Source: Brevibacillus choshinensis
GTDB lineage: Bacteria; Bacillota; Bacilli; Brevibacillales; Brevibacillaceae
Length of the DNA stretch: 64,000 nt
Direction of reading: 5' to 3'
Assembly (NCBI RefSeq): GCF_016811915.1
Contig: NZ_CP069127.1
Coordinates: 5,032,501 to 5,096,500 of the forward strand
Of this stretch, positions 16,640 through 26,032 are shown in pieces. The first letter of the stretch is position 1, and each line of letters opens with the position of its first letter. Both the position numbers and the translations under genes were made by a program. The notes beneath the pieces are model-generated. The model was not told the origin of the DNA. It saw only the letters and a list, made by a program, of their open reading frames with translations, and ran no database searches.

Positions 16640-17887
16640 ATGAAGACACGATTTTGGAAGATCTGCCTTTCCGTTTCCATATGCGCAAGCAGCATGATCG
16701 GTATGTCGGCGACTTCTGCAGCCGCTGCTCCTTCCACTGCGATTCTTTTGGATGGATATCCACTCGCCTTTCCTACCCCTCCTGTCATCGTAAAAGGTAC
16801 GACCATGGTGCCTTTCCGCGCCATTTCCGAAGCGATGGGTGTCGATGTGCAATGGGACGGAGCGACTGAAACGATCACAGCCGTTCAAACAAACGGGCAG
16901 GACCGCAAAACCGTCAAAATGACCTTGAAAAACCCGCAGATCACCGTAAACGGACAGCCGACTACGCTCGCCGTGGCTCCTTATGAAACCAATGGAAGCA
17001 CCCTCATTCCCCTGCGCTTTTTCAGCGAGCAATTCGGAGCGCAGGTAAGCTGGAACGATTCGACCAAGACCGTCTCGATTACGTCGCCAGCTCGCGACCT
17101 GTACAGTCTCGCCTTTTACGCGATCTCTTCCTTTGCCCAAAAGGATCTGATCTCCCATTTTGACTCGGTCGCGTTTGGCTGGAGCCGAATCGACAAGGAT
17201 GGCAGCCTGACGCTTACGGGCAACGATTTCTACTGGCCAAAAGCGGCCGGCTCTACCACACCGGAAATGATTATCGACGAAGCCAAATCAGGTGGGACGA
17301 CTCCCTACCTCATGGTTTTCGCCGGTGATGCCAATCATGAATTGACAACCCTGCTAACTGACAAAAGCTTGCGTGAAAAGGCCATTGCCAATATCCTCGC
17401 ACTAGCCGAGGAAAAAGGGATGGAAGGAATCGTGCTCGACTTTGAAGGGCTGGGCATGAACGGCCAAGCAGCCGAGATCAAGTACGATTACAACGAGTTT
17501 GTCCAGCTCCTCGCCAGCCAATCGCAAAAGCTGGGCATCAAGCTGACTCTGGTGCTCCACCCCCTGAACGGAGCCTATCAGGGCTATGATTATGCCACGC
17601 TGGGAGGCTTGGCGGATGATCTCGTCATCATGGCATACGCCTATGAAAACGAGAAGGGGCCCGAGCCGATGAACCGGGTCGACCAAGCCATCAAGCTGGC
17701 GCTGGCGCAGGTTCCCAAGGAAAAGCTGATTCTGGGCATCTCCATGGGCAGCGAAAACGAGCAGACCGTGAATCAAAAGATCGGTCTTGCGAAGCGTCAC
17801 AACCTCAAAGGCTTTGCTTTGTGGAGACTCGGCTTGATCAGCGAGCCAGCGATGACGAACATGCAGGAGGCTGTCCAGCTCCAGTAA
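16640..17887 (+). CDS. Secreted protein with copper amine oxidase-like N-terminal domain and GH18 domain
   Basis: A 415-residue exported protein. Signal peptide 1-30 (ends SAAAA). Residues 35-150 form two copies of the small copper amine oxidase N-terminal-type repeat (MVPFRAISEAMG and LIPLRFFSEQFG), a surface module common in Paenibacillaceae rather than an oxidase. Residues 155-415 are a GH18 barrel like that of spore-lytic YaaH/SleL enzymes; the strand-4 motif reads GIVLDFEG with D267 and the proton donor E269. Predicted role: hydrolysis or binding of N-acetylglucosamine-containing wall polymers outside the cell. ATG 16640 follows CGAGGA. A terminator follows directly. Confidence 0.85.
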   Translation: MKTRFWKICLSVSICASSMIGMSATSAAAAPSTAILLDGYPLAFPTPPVIVKGTTMVPFRAISEAMGVDVQWDGATETITAVQTNGQDRKTVKMTLKNPQITVNGQPTTLAVAPYETNGSTLIPLRFFSEQFGAQVSWNDSTKTVSITSPARDLYSLAFYAISSFAQKDLISHFDSVAFGWSRIDKDGSLTLTGNDFYWPKAAGSTTPEMIIDEAKSGGTTPYLMVFAGDANHELTTLLTDKSLREKAIANILALAEEKGMEGIVLDFEGLGMNGQAAEIKYDYNEFVQLLASQSQKLGIKLTLVLHPLNGAYQGYDYATLGGLADDLVIMAYAYENEKGPEPMNRVDQAIKLALAQVPKEKLILGISMGSENEQTVNQKIGLAKRHNLKGFALWRLGLISEPAMTNMQEAVQLQ

Positions 17888-17910
17888 AGAAATTGGCCTG
17901 ATACCAAAAA

Positions 17911-17945
17911 ACTCCCGTCGATCCTCAAGGGTCACGGGAGTTTTC
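17911..17945. terminator. Bidirectional terminator between GH18 and cupin genes
   Basis: ACTCCCGT (17911-17918) / ACGGGAGT (17934-17941) with A-rich sequence before and TTTT after, serving both convergent transcripts. Confidence 0.8.
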
Positions 17946-18013
17946 ATTCTTGCATGAAAAAGCTGCCTAGTATCCAGCCGATCGTCGGTCCGGACACTGA
18001 CAGCTTCGCGCAT

Positions 18014-18346
18014 CTATGAACAGCATGATAATCCCGCTTGTTGTACATTTGGATCGATCGCCATGACTTGACATTCGCCATTGGGAACATACAGCTTATA
18101 TGCGACACCTTTTGGGATGACGATAAACTCGCCGGCTTCGACCCATATATTGCGTTCATGGTACATCATGAGCAGTCTGCCATTGACCACAAACAAAAAT
18201 TCATCTTTGTCGTCGTGCTGCTGCCAAGCAAATTCTCCTCGCAGCTTTTCCAGTACGATGGCAGATCCATTGATCTCTCCAACGATTTTGGGACCCCAAG
18301 ATCCTTGTACCTGAGAAAGATGTTGCGTGATGTTTACTTTTTCCAT
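18014..18346 (-). CDS. Single-domain cupin protein
   Basis: A 110-residue beta-barrel protein. Cupin motif 1 is seen as WQQHDDKDEFLFVVNG (two histidine/acidic metal ligand positions H44, E49 approximate) and motif 2 as EAGEFIVIPKGVAYKLY. The final histidine of the usual motif 2 is replaced (GVAYKL), so a metal site may be incomplete. The product may be a sugar- or small-molecule-binding or isomerase-like protein; no function is assigned. Ribosome site GAGGAGAGGG precedes the ATG. Cys residues cluster at the C-terminus (LSCCS). Confidence 0.8.
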   Translation of the reverse strand: MEKVNITQHLSQVQGSWGPKIVGEINGSAIVLEKLRGEFAWQQHDDKDEFLFVVNGRLLMMYHERNIWVEAGEFIVIPKGVAYKLYVPNGECQVMAIDPNVQQAGLSCCS

Positions 18347-18487
18347 GATGACCCTCTCCTCTTTTGTATACCGTAATGATACGCAAACGAAGAGAGAAGA
18401 TACATAAAACAGGCCTCACACCTATATGATAGATCTTCTCACAAAGCCATCATAAGATGCAGAAAAGTGGGACAATACGCCCTATCA

Positions 18488-19372
18488 TCAGCGGATTCTT
18501 CTCCTGACGAAATCGATCACCACGGACAGATAATGGTCATGCTCATCCTTAATCACACTGTGACTGCTCTTTTCAAAAATGATCAGCTCGCTCTGTGGGA
18601 TGAGTCGGGCGATCTCCACGGAATCTTCTGCCGGCGTGATCCAGTCGTGCATCGCTCCCATGACCAGAGTCGGTGCCGTAATGGACGGCAGCCGATCTCG
18701 CAGATCAAAGGTCTTCAAAAAGCCCCCAAATCCCTCATTCAAGGCTTCGTAGCAGCGATTGGAACGCTCCCTGGCATCGAGTGCTGCTCGCCGTTCCTCT
18801 TCATTGGGATTGGCATTGTGAGTGACGGAATACATCGGCGCCATTAGCTCGTAAAACCTTGAGAGCTGCTCCTTGGAAGAAAACGCTCCATCCCATAAAA
18901 CTTGCGCGATCTCCTTCATCTCCGGCGTCCCTTTTTCTTCTACGATTCTTTTCGCCTTATCCAAAAATTCATAGCTGGGCGAAGTGGTGAGCAGCAGCAG
19001 CCCCGCCACATTTTCCGGGTAGCGCAGAGCATACGTCTGCGCTACCATGCCCCCGTAGGAATGGCCATGCAGAACGATTTTTTCCAGTCCCAGATGCTGG
19101 CGAAGCGCCTCAATATCCTCTACGTTGTTTTCCAGGGAGTACGACTCCTGAGGTCCCTTTGCGGAGTGTCCACTGCCTCGATTGTCAATGTAGACAAGCT
19201 GCATTTCTTCTGCCAGAGGAGTCAGACCGGGCTTGTAGCCTGTATGATCGCCTCCGGGTCCGCCATGCAGGACAAAGCAGACTGGCTTTTGCCGCAGGAT
19301 CGGGCCATCGGGCACCCATCCCATTCCTTCCACATCAAAGAAAATGCGCGTTCCATTTATGTGTGCGTACAT
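18488..19372 (-). CDS. Alpha/beta hydrolase, proline iminopeptidase-like
   Basis: A 294-residue cytoplasmic hydrolase. Diagnostic proline iminopeptidase features are the oxyanion-hole motif HGGPGG (36-41), the DNRGSGHS segment and the nucleophile elbow GHSYGG with S105; D243 and H271 complete the likely catalytic triad. Such enzymes remove N-terminal proline or other residues from short peptides. It starts 19 bases after the stop of a peptide-transporter ATPase gene on the same strand, with AAGGAG as ribosome site, so imported peptides are the probable substrates. No signal peptide. Confidence 0.87.
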   Translation of the reverse strand: MYAHINGTRIFFDVEGMGWVPDGPILRQKPVCFVLHGGPGGDHTGYKPGLTPLAEEMQLVYIDNRGSGHSAKGPQESYSLENNVEDIEALRQHLGLEKIVLHGHSYGGMVAQTYALRYPENVAGLLLLTTSPSYEFLDKAKRIVEEKGTPEMKEIAQVLWDGAFSSKEQLSRFYELMAPMYSVTHNANPNEEERRAALDARERSNRCYEALNEGFGGFLKTFDLRDRLPSITAPTLVMGAMHDWITPAEDSVEIARLIPQSELIIFEKSSHSVIKDEHDHYLSVVIDFVRRRIR

Positions 19373-19391
19373 ACGCGGTCACTCCTTTTTC

Positions 19392-20351
19392 TCATGAGTA
19401 CAGATGGCACCTGACCATTTGTCCGTTCACCGTCGTTTCCTTTGGCACCTCGGTACGGCAAATGTCCATGCACGATTGGCAGCGCGGATGAAAGCGGCAC
19501 CCGGCAGGAGGATTCGCAGGTGAAGGCAGATCACCTTGCAGAATGATGCGCTCCTTTTTCTCATCCGGGTCGGAAACGGGTATGGCTGATATCAACGCTC
19601 GGGTATACGGATGCAGCGGATTTTGAAAGAGGGCTGCCTTGTCGGACAGCTCGACGATCTCGCCCAGATACATCACGGCCACCCGATCGGAGATGTGTTC
19701 GACCACGCCCAGATCGTGGGAAATAAAGATGTACGTCATGCCGAATTGCTCCTGAAGGTCCTGGAGAAGATTCAAGATTTGTGATTGAATGGACACGTCC
19801 AGTGCAGAGACCGGTTCATCCGCGACGATCAGCTGGGGCCGAAGCATGAGCGCCCTGGCGATCCCGATCCGCTGACGCTGCCCGCCGGAAAATTGATGGG
19901 GATAGCGGTCCAGATGAGACACATTCAGACCGACGATGCGGACCGTCTCCTCGATCAAGGACGACCGCTGTTCCTTGGGCACCTGCTGGGCGACCAGCGG
20001 CTCCTCCAATATTTTGCGGATCGTCAGCTTTGGATTCAGCGTAGCAAACGGGTCCTGAAACACCATTTGCAGCTGGCTGCGCATGGCACGCATTTCTTTG
20101 GCCGTCAGCTTCGTCAGGTCTTTGCCGCGGAACCAGATTTCTCCGGATGTCGGCTTCAAGAGTCGCAAAAGGCAGCGCCCTGTCGTCGATTTCCCGCAGC
20201 CGGACTCGCCGACGATGCTCAAGGTCTCTCCTTCGTGAACCGTCAGACTGATGCCGTTGACAGCCTGCACGTACTCCGCTGACCCAAACCAGCCTTTCTT
20301 GGAAGCGAAGTGCTTCTTGAGCCCTTTTACTTCCAGGAGTGTCTTGTTCAA
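19392..20351 (-). CDS. Peptide ABC transporter ATPase (OppF/DppF type), system 1
   Basis: A 319-residue ABC ATPase that powers peptide import with its partner encoded just upstream. Walker A GESGCGKST, Q-loop MVFQDPFATLNP, signature FSGGQRQRIG, Walker B LIVADEPVSALD and the oligopeptide-family C-terminal Cys-rich motif CRFHPRCQSCMDIC, which may bind an iron-sulfur cluster. The start is taken as the TTG at 20351, placed after GGAGGG and overlapping the upstream gene's stop by four bases (TTGA); the longer frame lies inside the upstream gene. Confidence 0.93.
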   Translation of the reverse strand: MNKTLLEVKGLKKHFASKKGWFGSAEYVQAVNGISLTVHEGETLSIVGESGCGKSTTGRCLLRLLKPTSGEIWFRGKDLTKLTAKEMRAMRSQLQMVFQDPFATLNPKLTIRKILEEPLVAQQVPKEQRSSLIEETVRIVGLNVSHLDRYPHQFSGGQRQRIGIARALMLRPQLIVADEPVSALDVSIQSQILNLLQDLQEQFGMTYIFISHDLGVVEHISDRVAVMYLGEIVELSDKAALFQNPLHPYTRALISAIPVSDPDEKKERIILQGDLPSPANPPAGCRFHPRCQSCMDICRTEVPKETTVNGQMVRCHLYS

Positions 20352-21352
20352 TGGAGGTCCCTCCCCTCTGCTGCCCCACTCGCGTCGTGCAGCCAGCATC
20401 GGCATGCAGAGCCATCCGGCATGTTCAAAAGCTCTGGACGCCGCTGATGACAGATCGGCATCGCCTCACTGCACCGTGGAGCAAAGCGGCACCCTGCCGG
20501 CCATTCTCCTGGCGAAGGGACATTTCCCGCAATGGCATACAGCCGCTTGCCGCCGCGCGAATGCTGGGGAACAGAGCGGATCAGCCCCTGCGTGTAAGGG
20601 TGTTTGGGATGACGCAGCAAGGTACGGACATCTGCCGATTCGATGACTTGCCCGGCGTACATCACCAGCACGCGGTCGCACATCTCCGCCACTACCCCCA
20701 AGTCATGGGTGATGAGCATCACGGACATGCCTGTTTCTTCCCGCATCTCGCGAATCAGTCCGAGCATCTGCGCCTGAATCGTCACATCCAGCGCTGTCGT
20801 CGGTTCATCCGCTATGAGCAGCTGTGGGCGACAAGCCATCGCCATGGCGATCATCACGCGCTGCCTCATTCCACCGGAAAGACGATGCGGGTATTCCCCG
20901 TAAATCTCTTGAGCCCGCGGAATTCCGACCTGCTCGATCAGCCGGGTGGCACGACGCTTGCGTTCCTCTTGCCCCAGAGAGGTATGGAGCTGCAGGACTT
21001 CTCCGATTTGTCTGCCGATGGTGAGGACCGGGTTCAGAGAGGTCATCGGCTCTTGAAAGATCATCGCCAAACGATTGCCGCGAATCGTTCGCATTTCTTT
21101 TTCTTCCAGCTGGAGGATATCCTTCCCTTCGAACAGGACACGGCCCGCGACCACTTTCCCGTTCTTTCCGAGCAGCCGCATAATCGACAAGGACGTCACG
21201 CTCTTCCCACAGCCCGATTCTCCCACAATGCCCAGTGTTTCCCCTTTTTGCACCGTAAAGTCGATGCCATCCACGACCGTCACCGCCTTTTTGCGGCCCA
21301 GAAACTCTGTAGTCAATCCTTTTACCTCCAGCACGGGCGGTTGGCGATTCAT
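20348..21352 (-). CDS. Peptide ABC transporter ATPase (OppD/DppD type), system 1
   Basis: A 334-residue ABC ATPase. Walker A GESGCGKSV, Q-loop MIFQEPMTSLNP, signature LSGGMRQRVM, Walker B LLIADEPTTALD, H-loop THDLG and C-terminal motif CRFAPRCSEAMPIC. ATG 21352 follows GGAGGT. Unusually, a LysR gene on the opposite strand lies between this gene and the permease genes of the same system, so the ATPase pair has its own promoter in the 98-base region shared with the LysR gene. Confidence 0.93.
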   Translation of the reverse strand: MNRQPPVLEVKGLTTEFLGRKKAVTVVDGIDFTVQKGETLGIVGESGCGKSVTSLSIMRLLGKNGKVVAGRVLFEGKDILQLEEKEMRTIRGNRLAMIFQEPMTSLNPVLTIGRQIGEVLQLHTSLGQEERKRRATRLIEQVGIPRAQEIYGEYPHRLSGGMRQRVMIAMAMACRPQLLIADEPTTALDVTIQAQMLGLIREMREETGMSVMLITHDLGVVAEMCDRVLVMYAGQVIESADVRTLLRHPKHPYTQGLIRSVPQHSRGGKRLYAIAGNVPSPGEWPAGCRFAPRCSEAMPICHQRRPELLNMPDGSACRCWLHDASGAAEGRDLH

Positions 21353-21387
21353 CAGGTACCTCCGATCCGCAAGTTCGCTTGCATATT

Positions 21388-21416
21388 TATGGTATACTTC
21401 TGCTCATATCCAGAAG
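21388..21416 (+). promoter_or_regulatory. Promoter/operator region between LysR and ATPase genes
   Basis: An extended -10 element TGGTATACT (21390-21398) points toward the LysR gene. An inverted repeat CTTCTG-N8-CAGAAG (21398-21416) overlaps the likely start and could be the LysR site. The core TATGGTATA (21388-21396) recurs at 25959-25967 upstream of the system 1 binding-protein gene, perhaps by chance. Confidence 0.35.
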
Positions 21417-21450
21417 AGCAAATATTCTGAAAGGGTAGGGTGAGCTTACG

Positions 21451-22359
21451 ATGAACATGGACAATATTGAGGCATTCCTGTACGCGTTTCAGCTTGGCAG
21501 CTTCAACAAGGCGGCAGAAGCGCTCTATTTGACTCAGCCTTCCATCACGGCCAGAATTCAGACTCTGGAGCGGGAGCTGGAAGGCCCTCTGTTTCACCGG
21601 GACGGCAAGCAAATCGCTCTGACCGAACGAGGCAAGCAATTCCTCCCCTATGCCCAAAAAATCCTGCACGCCTACCAGGAAATATCCTCCACCCTGCGCG
21701 AGCAGCCCCAGGCGGAAAAAAGCCTGACGATCGGGTGTACTTTGTTGATGTCGACTCATATTCTACCGGAAATTCTCCCGATCTATCGCAAGAAATACCC
21801 GGGAGTCAACATCCGTATTCTTGTAGGGTCCTCTGCTTATATCATGGACAAGGTGTTGAAAAAGGAAGCCGATTTCGGACTGGTTCGCACCGTTTCCCAT
21901 CCGTTGATCGAATCCTTCCACCTGCACACCGATACGCTCCATCTGGTCGTTCCCCCGCATCACCCGTTTCGCGAGATCCCCCGCTCGAAATTGACGTGGG
22001 AGATGGTAGGCCAGGAGCCGCACATCGTTCTCGCTCACGGTACGATCGAATGGCTTATGGTCCAGCGCCATTACCATCGGAATCAGATCAACCCGCACAT
22101 CATGATGGAGGTGGACAATTTTGAAGCGGCCAAGAAGATGGTCATGCGCGGAGTCGGCATCAGCTTCCTTCCCGAGCTGTGCATCGCCGAAGAGCTGGCC
22201 AACAGACTCCTGTATCAGATTTCGCCGCAGCCATCCGCTCAGCTAACGCGCAAGATCGACATCATCTGCCTGCGCGATGGCAACCGTGATCTGGTAGAAT
22301 TTTTCATCCATGCAGTCAGGGCATTGGATCGAAAAACGCCTCTGGTCAAAACGGTTTAG
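21451..22359 (+). CDS. LysR-family transcriptional regulator of peptide transport system 1
   Basis: A 302-residue regulator with an N-terminal helix-turn-helix (GSFNKAAEALYLTQPSITARI, about 16-36) and a periplasmic-binding-protein-like effector domain (from about 88). It is the only plus-strand gene inside the peptide ABC locus: divergent from the ATPase genes and overlapping the 3' end of the permease gene by four bases. The position strongly suggests it controls the flanking transporter in response to an imported compound. ATG 21451; the ribosome site is the fair AGGGTGAG. Confidence 0.92.
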   Translation: MNMDNIEAFLYAFQLGSFNKAAEALYLTQPSITARIQTLERELEGPLFHRDGKQIALTERGKQFLPYAQKILHAYQEISSTLREQPQAEKSLTIGCTLLMSTHILPEILPIYRKKYPGVNIRILVGSSAYIMDKVLKKEADFGLVRTVSHPLIESFHLHTDTLHLVVPPHHPFREIPRSKLTWEMVGQEPHIVLAHGTIEWLMVQRHYHRNQINPHIMMEVDNFEAAKKMVMRGVGISFLPELCIAEELANRLLYQISPQPSAQLTRKIDIICLRDGNRDLVEFFIHAVRALDRKTPLVKTV

Positions 22360-23264
22360 GTGGACTTTGGATCGAAAATGTCGCGCAGAGCATCTCCCAA
22401 AATATTGACGGTAAACACGACAATCGTGATGGATATCCCAGGGAAGGTCGCCAGCCACCAGGCGTCGTGAATGTATTCCTTTCCTTCGCTGAGCATCGTT
22501 CCCCACTCGGGAGTAGGCGGTTGTGCTCCTAATCCGATAAAGCTGAGGGCTGCTGTATCGAGGATCGCGATCCCGATCTGCAGCGTGGTATAGACGAGCA
22601 AAGGGCTCATGATGTTCGGCATGATTTGATAGAGCAAGATTCTTGCGTGGGAGGTTCCGACAGCCCGGCTCGCTTCCACGTATCCGGATGATTTGACGGA
22701 CAAGGTGGCACCGCGAGTCAGCCTGGCGTACTTGGGAATGCCCGCGATTCCTACTGCGATCATCGCGTTGGTCAGGCTAGGCCCGAGAATGGCTACGATC
22801 GCCATCGCCATGATGATATTCGGAATGGCCAGCAAAATATCCATGACTCTCATCAGGACCTGATCGACGACACCTCCGACGAAGCCGCTGGTCACTCCGA
22901 TGAACGTTCCTGTAAAAAACGTGATCGAGACGGCCATGACAGCGACCATCAGCGTGACTCTCGCTCCATGCAGCAGTCTGGACAAGACGTCTCTCCCGAT
23001 CGAATCGGTACCCAGGACATGCTCGGCGGTTGGCTCAGACAGCAGGGACTCATAGAACGGTTGGGTCGGATCGTGAGGAGCCAGCCATGGACCGACGATC
23101 CCCACCGCGATGACGACCAGCAAAATCCCCAGACTGTACCTCGCCTTTGGATTTCGCCACAGCTTTTCCAAAAAGCTGTCTTCTCGGATCCACGTCATCT
23201 TGCTCGCTTCCTTTTGCGAAGGAACCGGCGGAGGGGCAGGCAGAACGGGACTTGCTTGATTCAT
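22356..23264 (-). CDS. Peptide ABC transporter permease (DppC/OppC type), system 1
   Basis: A 302-residue inner permease subunit. An N-terminal proline-rich cytoplasmic tail, a first helix (about 43-62), the soluble loop with HVLGTDSIGRDVLSRLL typical of DppC/OppC proteins, then five helices. The EAA loop that contacts the ATPase reads YVEASRAVGTSHARILLYQIMPN. GGAGGG lies nine bases before the start. Translationally close (two bases) to the upstream permease gene. Confidence 0.93.
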   Translation of the reverse strand: MNQASPVLPAPPPVPSQKEASKMTWIREDSFLEKLWRNPKARYSLGILLVVIAVGIVGPWLAPHDPTQPFYESLLSEPTAEHVLGTDSIGRDVLSRLLHGARVTLMVAVMAVSITFFTGTFIGVTSGFVGGVVDQVLMRVMDILLAIPNIIMAMAIVAILGPSLTNAMIAVGIAGIPKYARLTRGATLSVKSSGYVEASRAVGTSHARILLYQIMPNIMSPLLVYTTLQIGIAILDTAALSFIGLGAQPPTPEWGTMLSEGKEYIHDAWWLATFPGISITIVVFTVNILGDALRDIFDPKST

Positions 23265-23266
23265 GG

Positions 23267-24205
23267 CTACGTTCCCTCCTTCATCTTTCCGACTTCAATG
23301 CGCGGATCGATCACACTGTACAAGACGTCGACCAAGATGTTGATCAGGACAAAGATGACCCCGATGAACAAGATGATCCCTTGGACCAGCGGGAAATCAC
23401 GGGAAGCAATCGCACTGATCGCAAGCGACCCGAGACCCGGCCAGTCAAAGACTCGCTCGATGATGACGGTGCCCCCCAAAAGCGAGGCAATCTGAAGACC
23501 GACGATCGTCACGACGGGAATCATCGCATTGCGAAACGCATGGATGAACAGGACGGCGCCTTCTCCCAGCCCTTTGGCCCTCGCTGTGCGGATGTAATCA
23601 AACGAAAGCACCTCGACCATTCCTGCTCTCGTCAATCGGCTGATGACGGTAGAGGCCAGCACCCCGAGGGTAACGGCCGGCAAGAAGAGGTCCATCAGGC
23701 CTGTACCTCCCGCGATGGGGAACCATCCGAGCTTGACGGTGAACAGCATGATCAAAAGGATTCCCAGCCAAAAGCTCGGGATCGATACTCCTAGCGTAGC
23801 CAGACTCATCGCGGAAAAGTCCAGCAGCGTGTCTTTGAACCTGGCCGCGAGAATCCCCATCGTAATTCCGATCAATATCGCGAGCAGCATTCCGCTGGCA
23901 GCCAGTTTTACGGTAGCGGGAAAGCGCTCCATGATTTCCGTGAGGACGGGGCGCCCGGTCTTGAAGGACGTCCCCAAATCCCCTTGGAGCACATTGGATA
24001 CGTAATGAACGTACTGCGTCAAGAGCGGTTGATTCAGCCCCAGCTGTTCTCGCAGCGCCGTGACTTGTTCGGCTGTCGCATTTTCCCCCAGCATGATGCG
24101 AATCGGATCGCCCGGAATCAGATGAATCAGCGCGAAGGAAAAGATGGAGATTCCCAATAGCACAATCAATCCGGAGCCCAGTCGCTGCAGGATAAACTGT
24201 CTCAT
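23267..24205 (-). CDS. Peptide ABC transporter permease (DppB/OppB type), system 1
   Basis: A 312-residue permease from ATG 24205 (MRQFILQRLG), whose A is the last base of the binding-protein gene's TAA stop. N-terminal LxxLI helix, the HLIPGDP motif (about 29-35), six helices, EAA loop YIRTARAKGLGEGAVLFIHAFRN (shown here only in part as YIRTARAKGLG) and a C-terminal tail DPRIEVGK. The longer open frame upstream lies within the binding-protein gene and is discarded. Confidence 0.93.
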   Translation of the reverse strand: MRQFILQRLGSGLIVLLGISIFSFALIHLIPGDPIRIMLGENATAEQVTALREQLGLNQPLLTQYVHYVSNVLQGDLGTSFKTGRPVLTEIMERFPATVKLAASGMLLAILIGITMGILAARFKDTLLDFSAMSLATLGVSIPSFWLGILLIMLFTVKLGWFPIAGGTGLMDLFLPAVTLGVLASTVISRLTRAGMVEVLSFDYIRTARAKGLGEGAVLFIHAFRNAMIPVVTIVGLQIASLLGGTVIIERVFDWPGLGSLAISAIASRDFPLVQGIILFIGVIFVLINILVDVLYSVIDPRIEVGKMKEGT

Positions 24206-25875
24206 TATTGATTCACCCAGCTGTCTTGATACATCAGGCCGCGCAGTGGATGCATGCGCACTCCTTCCACCGGCTTGCGCACGATGTTGAATTGCTTCTC
24301 CGTATAGAGCGGCACCCACCACGCTTGCTCCACGACGTATTTTTGAATTTCCTTGTAAACCTCTTTGCGAGCTGCGCTGTCCACCGTTGTTCTTCCTTTT
24401 ACGAGGAGACCGTCCAGCTTGTCGTCGTGGACGGCGCTGAAGTTCAGACCGTTAGCGATTTGGCTGGAGTGCAGGAACAGGTAAAGGACGTCCGGATCAT
24501 TCAGCGTGTATCCCATCAAGGTCATATCGAAATTGCCTTTCGTTGCCGTGTCAACCAGCGCGCCCCACTCGAGCGTGACGATTTTCACTTCTACTCCGAT
24601 GTCCTTCAGCATCGCCTGGATCAGCTGAGCCGCTTGCGCCCACGTGCCTGTTTGTGCCAGGATTTCCAGTGTCAGCGGCTTGCCGTCCTTTTCATAGATG
24701 CCCTGCCCATTCTTTTGGTAGCCGGCCTTTTCGAGCAAGGCTTTCGCTTCGTCCACCTTGTAGGCATAGCCGTAGTCCTTTACCGCTTCATCGTAGCCAA
24801 ACAGGGAAGGCGGAAGCGGTCCGTACGCAACGACGCCCTCTCCCTGGATAACCGCCTTCATGATCGCCTCTTTGTTGATCGCTTTGTTCAGGGCCTGCCT
24901 GACTTCCAACTGCTGGAATACCGGCTTTCTCGTATTCATCATGATGAACAGGCCGAGACCGTTGCGGAGCATTTCCTTTACCTCGTACTTGGGATTATCC
25001 TTGTACTTCTTCACGTCCTTGGCATCGATTTTCGAAGCGATATCGATCGAACCGCTCTCCAGTGCGGCGAGCATGGTCTGATTTTCGTTGATAAACTTGT
25101 AGATGAGCTTGTCTGGATAGACGGGCCCTTGGTTCTTGGCGATCGGGTCTGCCCACGTGAAATCTTCATTGCGGACAAAGGTGATCGACTGTCCGTTCTC
25201 CCAGCTTTCAAACTTCCAGGGACCGACCCCCACAGGCTGACGTCCGTATTTGTCTCCCGCCTTTTTGATCGCTTCCATGGAAAGCGGCTGCAGCCAGCCC
25301 GGGTCACTCAAGTACTGAAGCAGAGGAGCAAAAGGCTGCTTGAGCTTCAAGACGAGTGTCTTGTCATCCGGCGCTTCTACGGAGGCTACCTCCGACAGAT
25401 TGCTCCCTGCCACTTTTGCCGCCGTCTCGGGATTGAGCGCGCGCTGGTAAGTATCCGCAAAGGACTTTGCCGTCAAAGGGCTTCCATCCTGAAACTTGAC
25501 CCCGGAGCGAATGACGAAGCTCCACGTCTTTCCATCCTCGGAGACCGTCCAGCTCTCTGCCAAATACGGCTTGAATTCGAGCGTTTCCGGGTCTTGGGTG
25601 ACCAGGCCGCCGCCAAGATTCCCCGCGATTTGGTTGGCGACGGCCATCCCTGTCTTTTGAATGTCCAGTTGATCAGGCTCGTCCTTCAATCCGATGGTGA
25701 TGGTCCCGCCTTTTTTCGGCTGTGTGCTGGAGGCAGCCGGCTGTTCTCCCGAAGGTGCTGCAGACCCGCCTGGTGCTGTCGTAGAGGTCGTGGTCGTATT
25801 GCCACATCCCGCCACCAATGTAGCTGCCAGCGATACCAACGCGACTACTTTTTTGATCGATACGGTCGTTCCCAT
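24205..25875 (-). CDS. Peptide ABC transporter substrate-binding lipoprotein, system 1
   Basis: A 556-residue family 5 solute-binding protein. Signal peptide with lipobox LVAGC (lipidated C24), a Thr/Ser/Ala-rich linker to about residue 50, then the binding fold beginning GGTITIGLKDEPDQLD, with the family motif LAESWTVSEDGKTWSFVIR (in part) and VRQALNKAINKEAI. It captures peptides outside the membrane. ATG 25875 follows AAGGGGG; the earlier in-frame ATG lies in the untranslated region. First gene of the system 1 operon. Confidence 0.93.
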   Translation of the reverse strand: MGTTVSIKKVVALVSLAATLVAGCGNTTTTSTTAPGGSAAPSGEQPAASSTQPKKGGTITIGLKDEPDQLDIQKTGMAVANQIAGNLGGGLVTQDPETLEFKPYLAESWTVSEDGKTWSFVIRSGVKFQDGSPLTAKSFADTYQRALNPETAAKVAGSNLSEVASVEAPDDKTLVLKLKQPFAPLLQYLSDPGWLQPLSMEAIKKAGDKYGRQPVGVGPWKFESWENGQSITFVRNEDFTWADPIAKNQGPVYPDKLIYKFINENQTMLAALESGSIDIASKIDAKDVKKYKDNPKYEVKEMLRNGLGLFIMMNTRKPVFQQLEVRQALNKAINKEAIMKAVIQGEGVVAYGPLPPSLFGYDEAVKDYGYAYKVDEAKALLEKAGYQKNGQGIYEKDGKPLTLEILAQTGTWAQAAQLIQAMLKDIGVEVKIVTLEWGALVDTATKGNFDMTLMGYTLNDPDVLYLFLHSSQIANGLNFSAVHDDKLDGLLVKGRTTVDSAARKEVYKEIQKYVVEQAWWVPLYTEKQFNIVRKPVEGVRMHPLRGLMYQDSWVNQ

Positions 25876-25974
25876 ATCATCGCCCCCTTGCTTGTGTGAA
25901 AAATGGTTTATGAATACAGTATCATTTTTCTGAAAATATTGATTATTGGACATTTCTATATGGTATAGAGGATT

Positions 25975-26018
25975 TGAAAAAACAAAAAAAGGCATGATCA
26001 GCAAAGTGATCACGCCTT
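25975..26018 (-). terminator. Terminator of the AEC transporter gene
   Basis: 12-bp stem AAGGCGTGATCA / TGATCATGCCTT (one mismatch) on the minus strand with a 6-base loop, followed by TTTTTTTGTTTTTT. It also insulates the system 1 operon upstream. Confidence 0.85.
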
Positions 26019-26032
26019 ATTTGTTTTTGGAT

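Noticed and set aside
24208..25899. A 563-codon plus-strand frame
   Set aside because: Antisense shadow of the substrate-binding lipoprotein gene, which has a signal peptide, lipobox and family motifs on the other strand.
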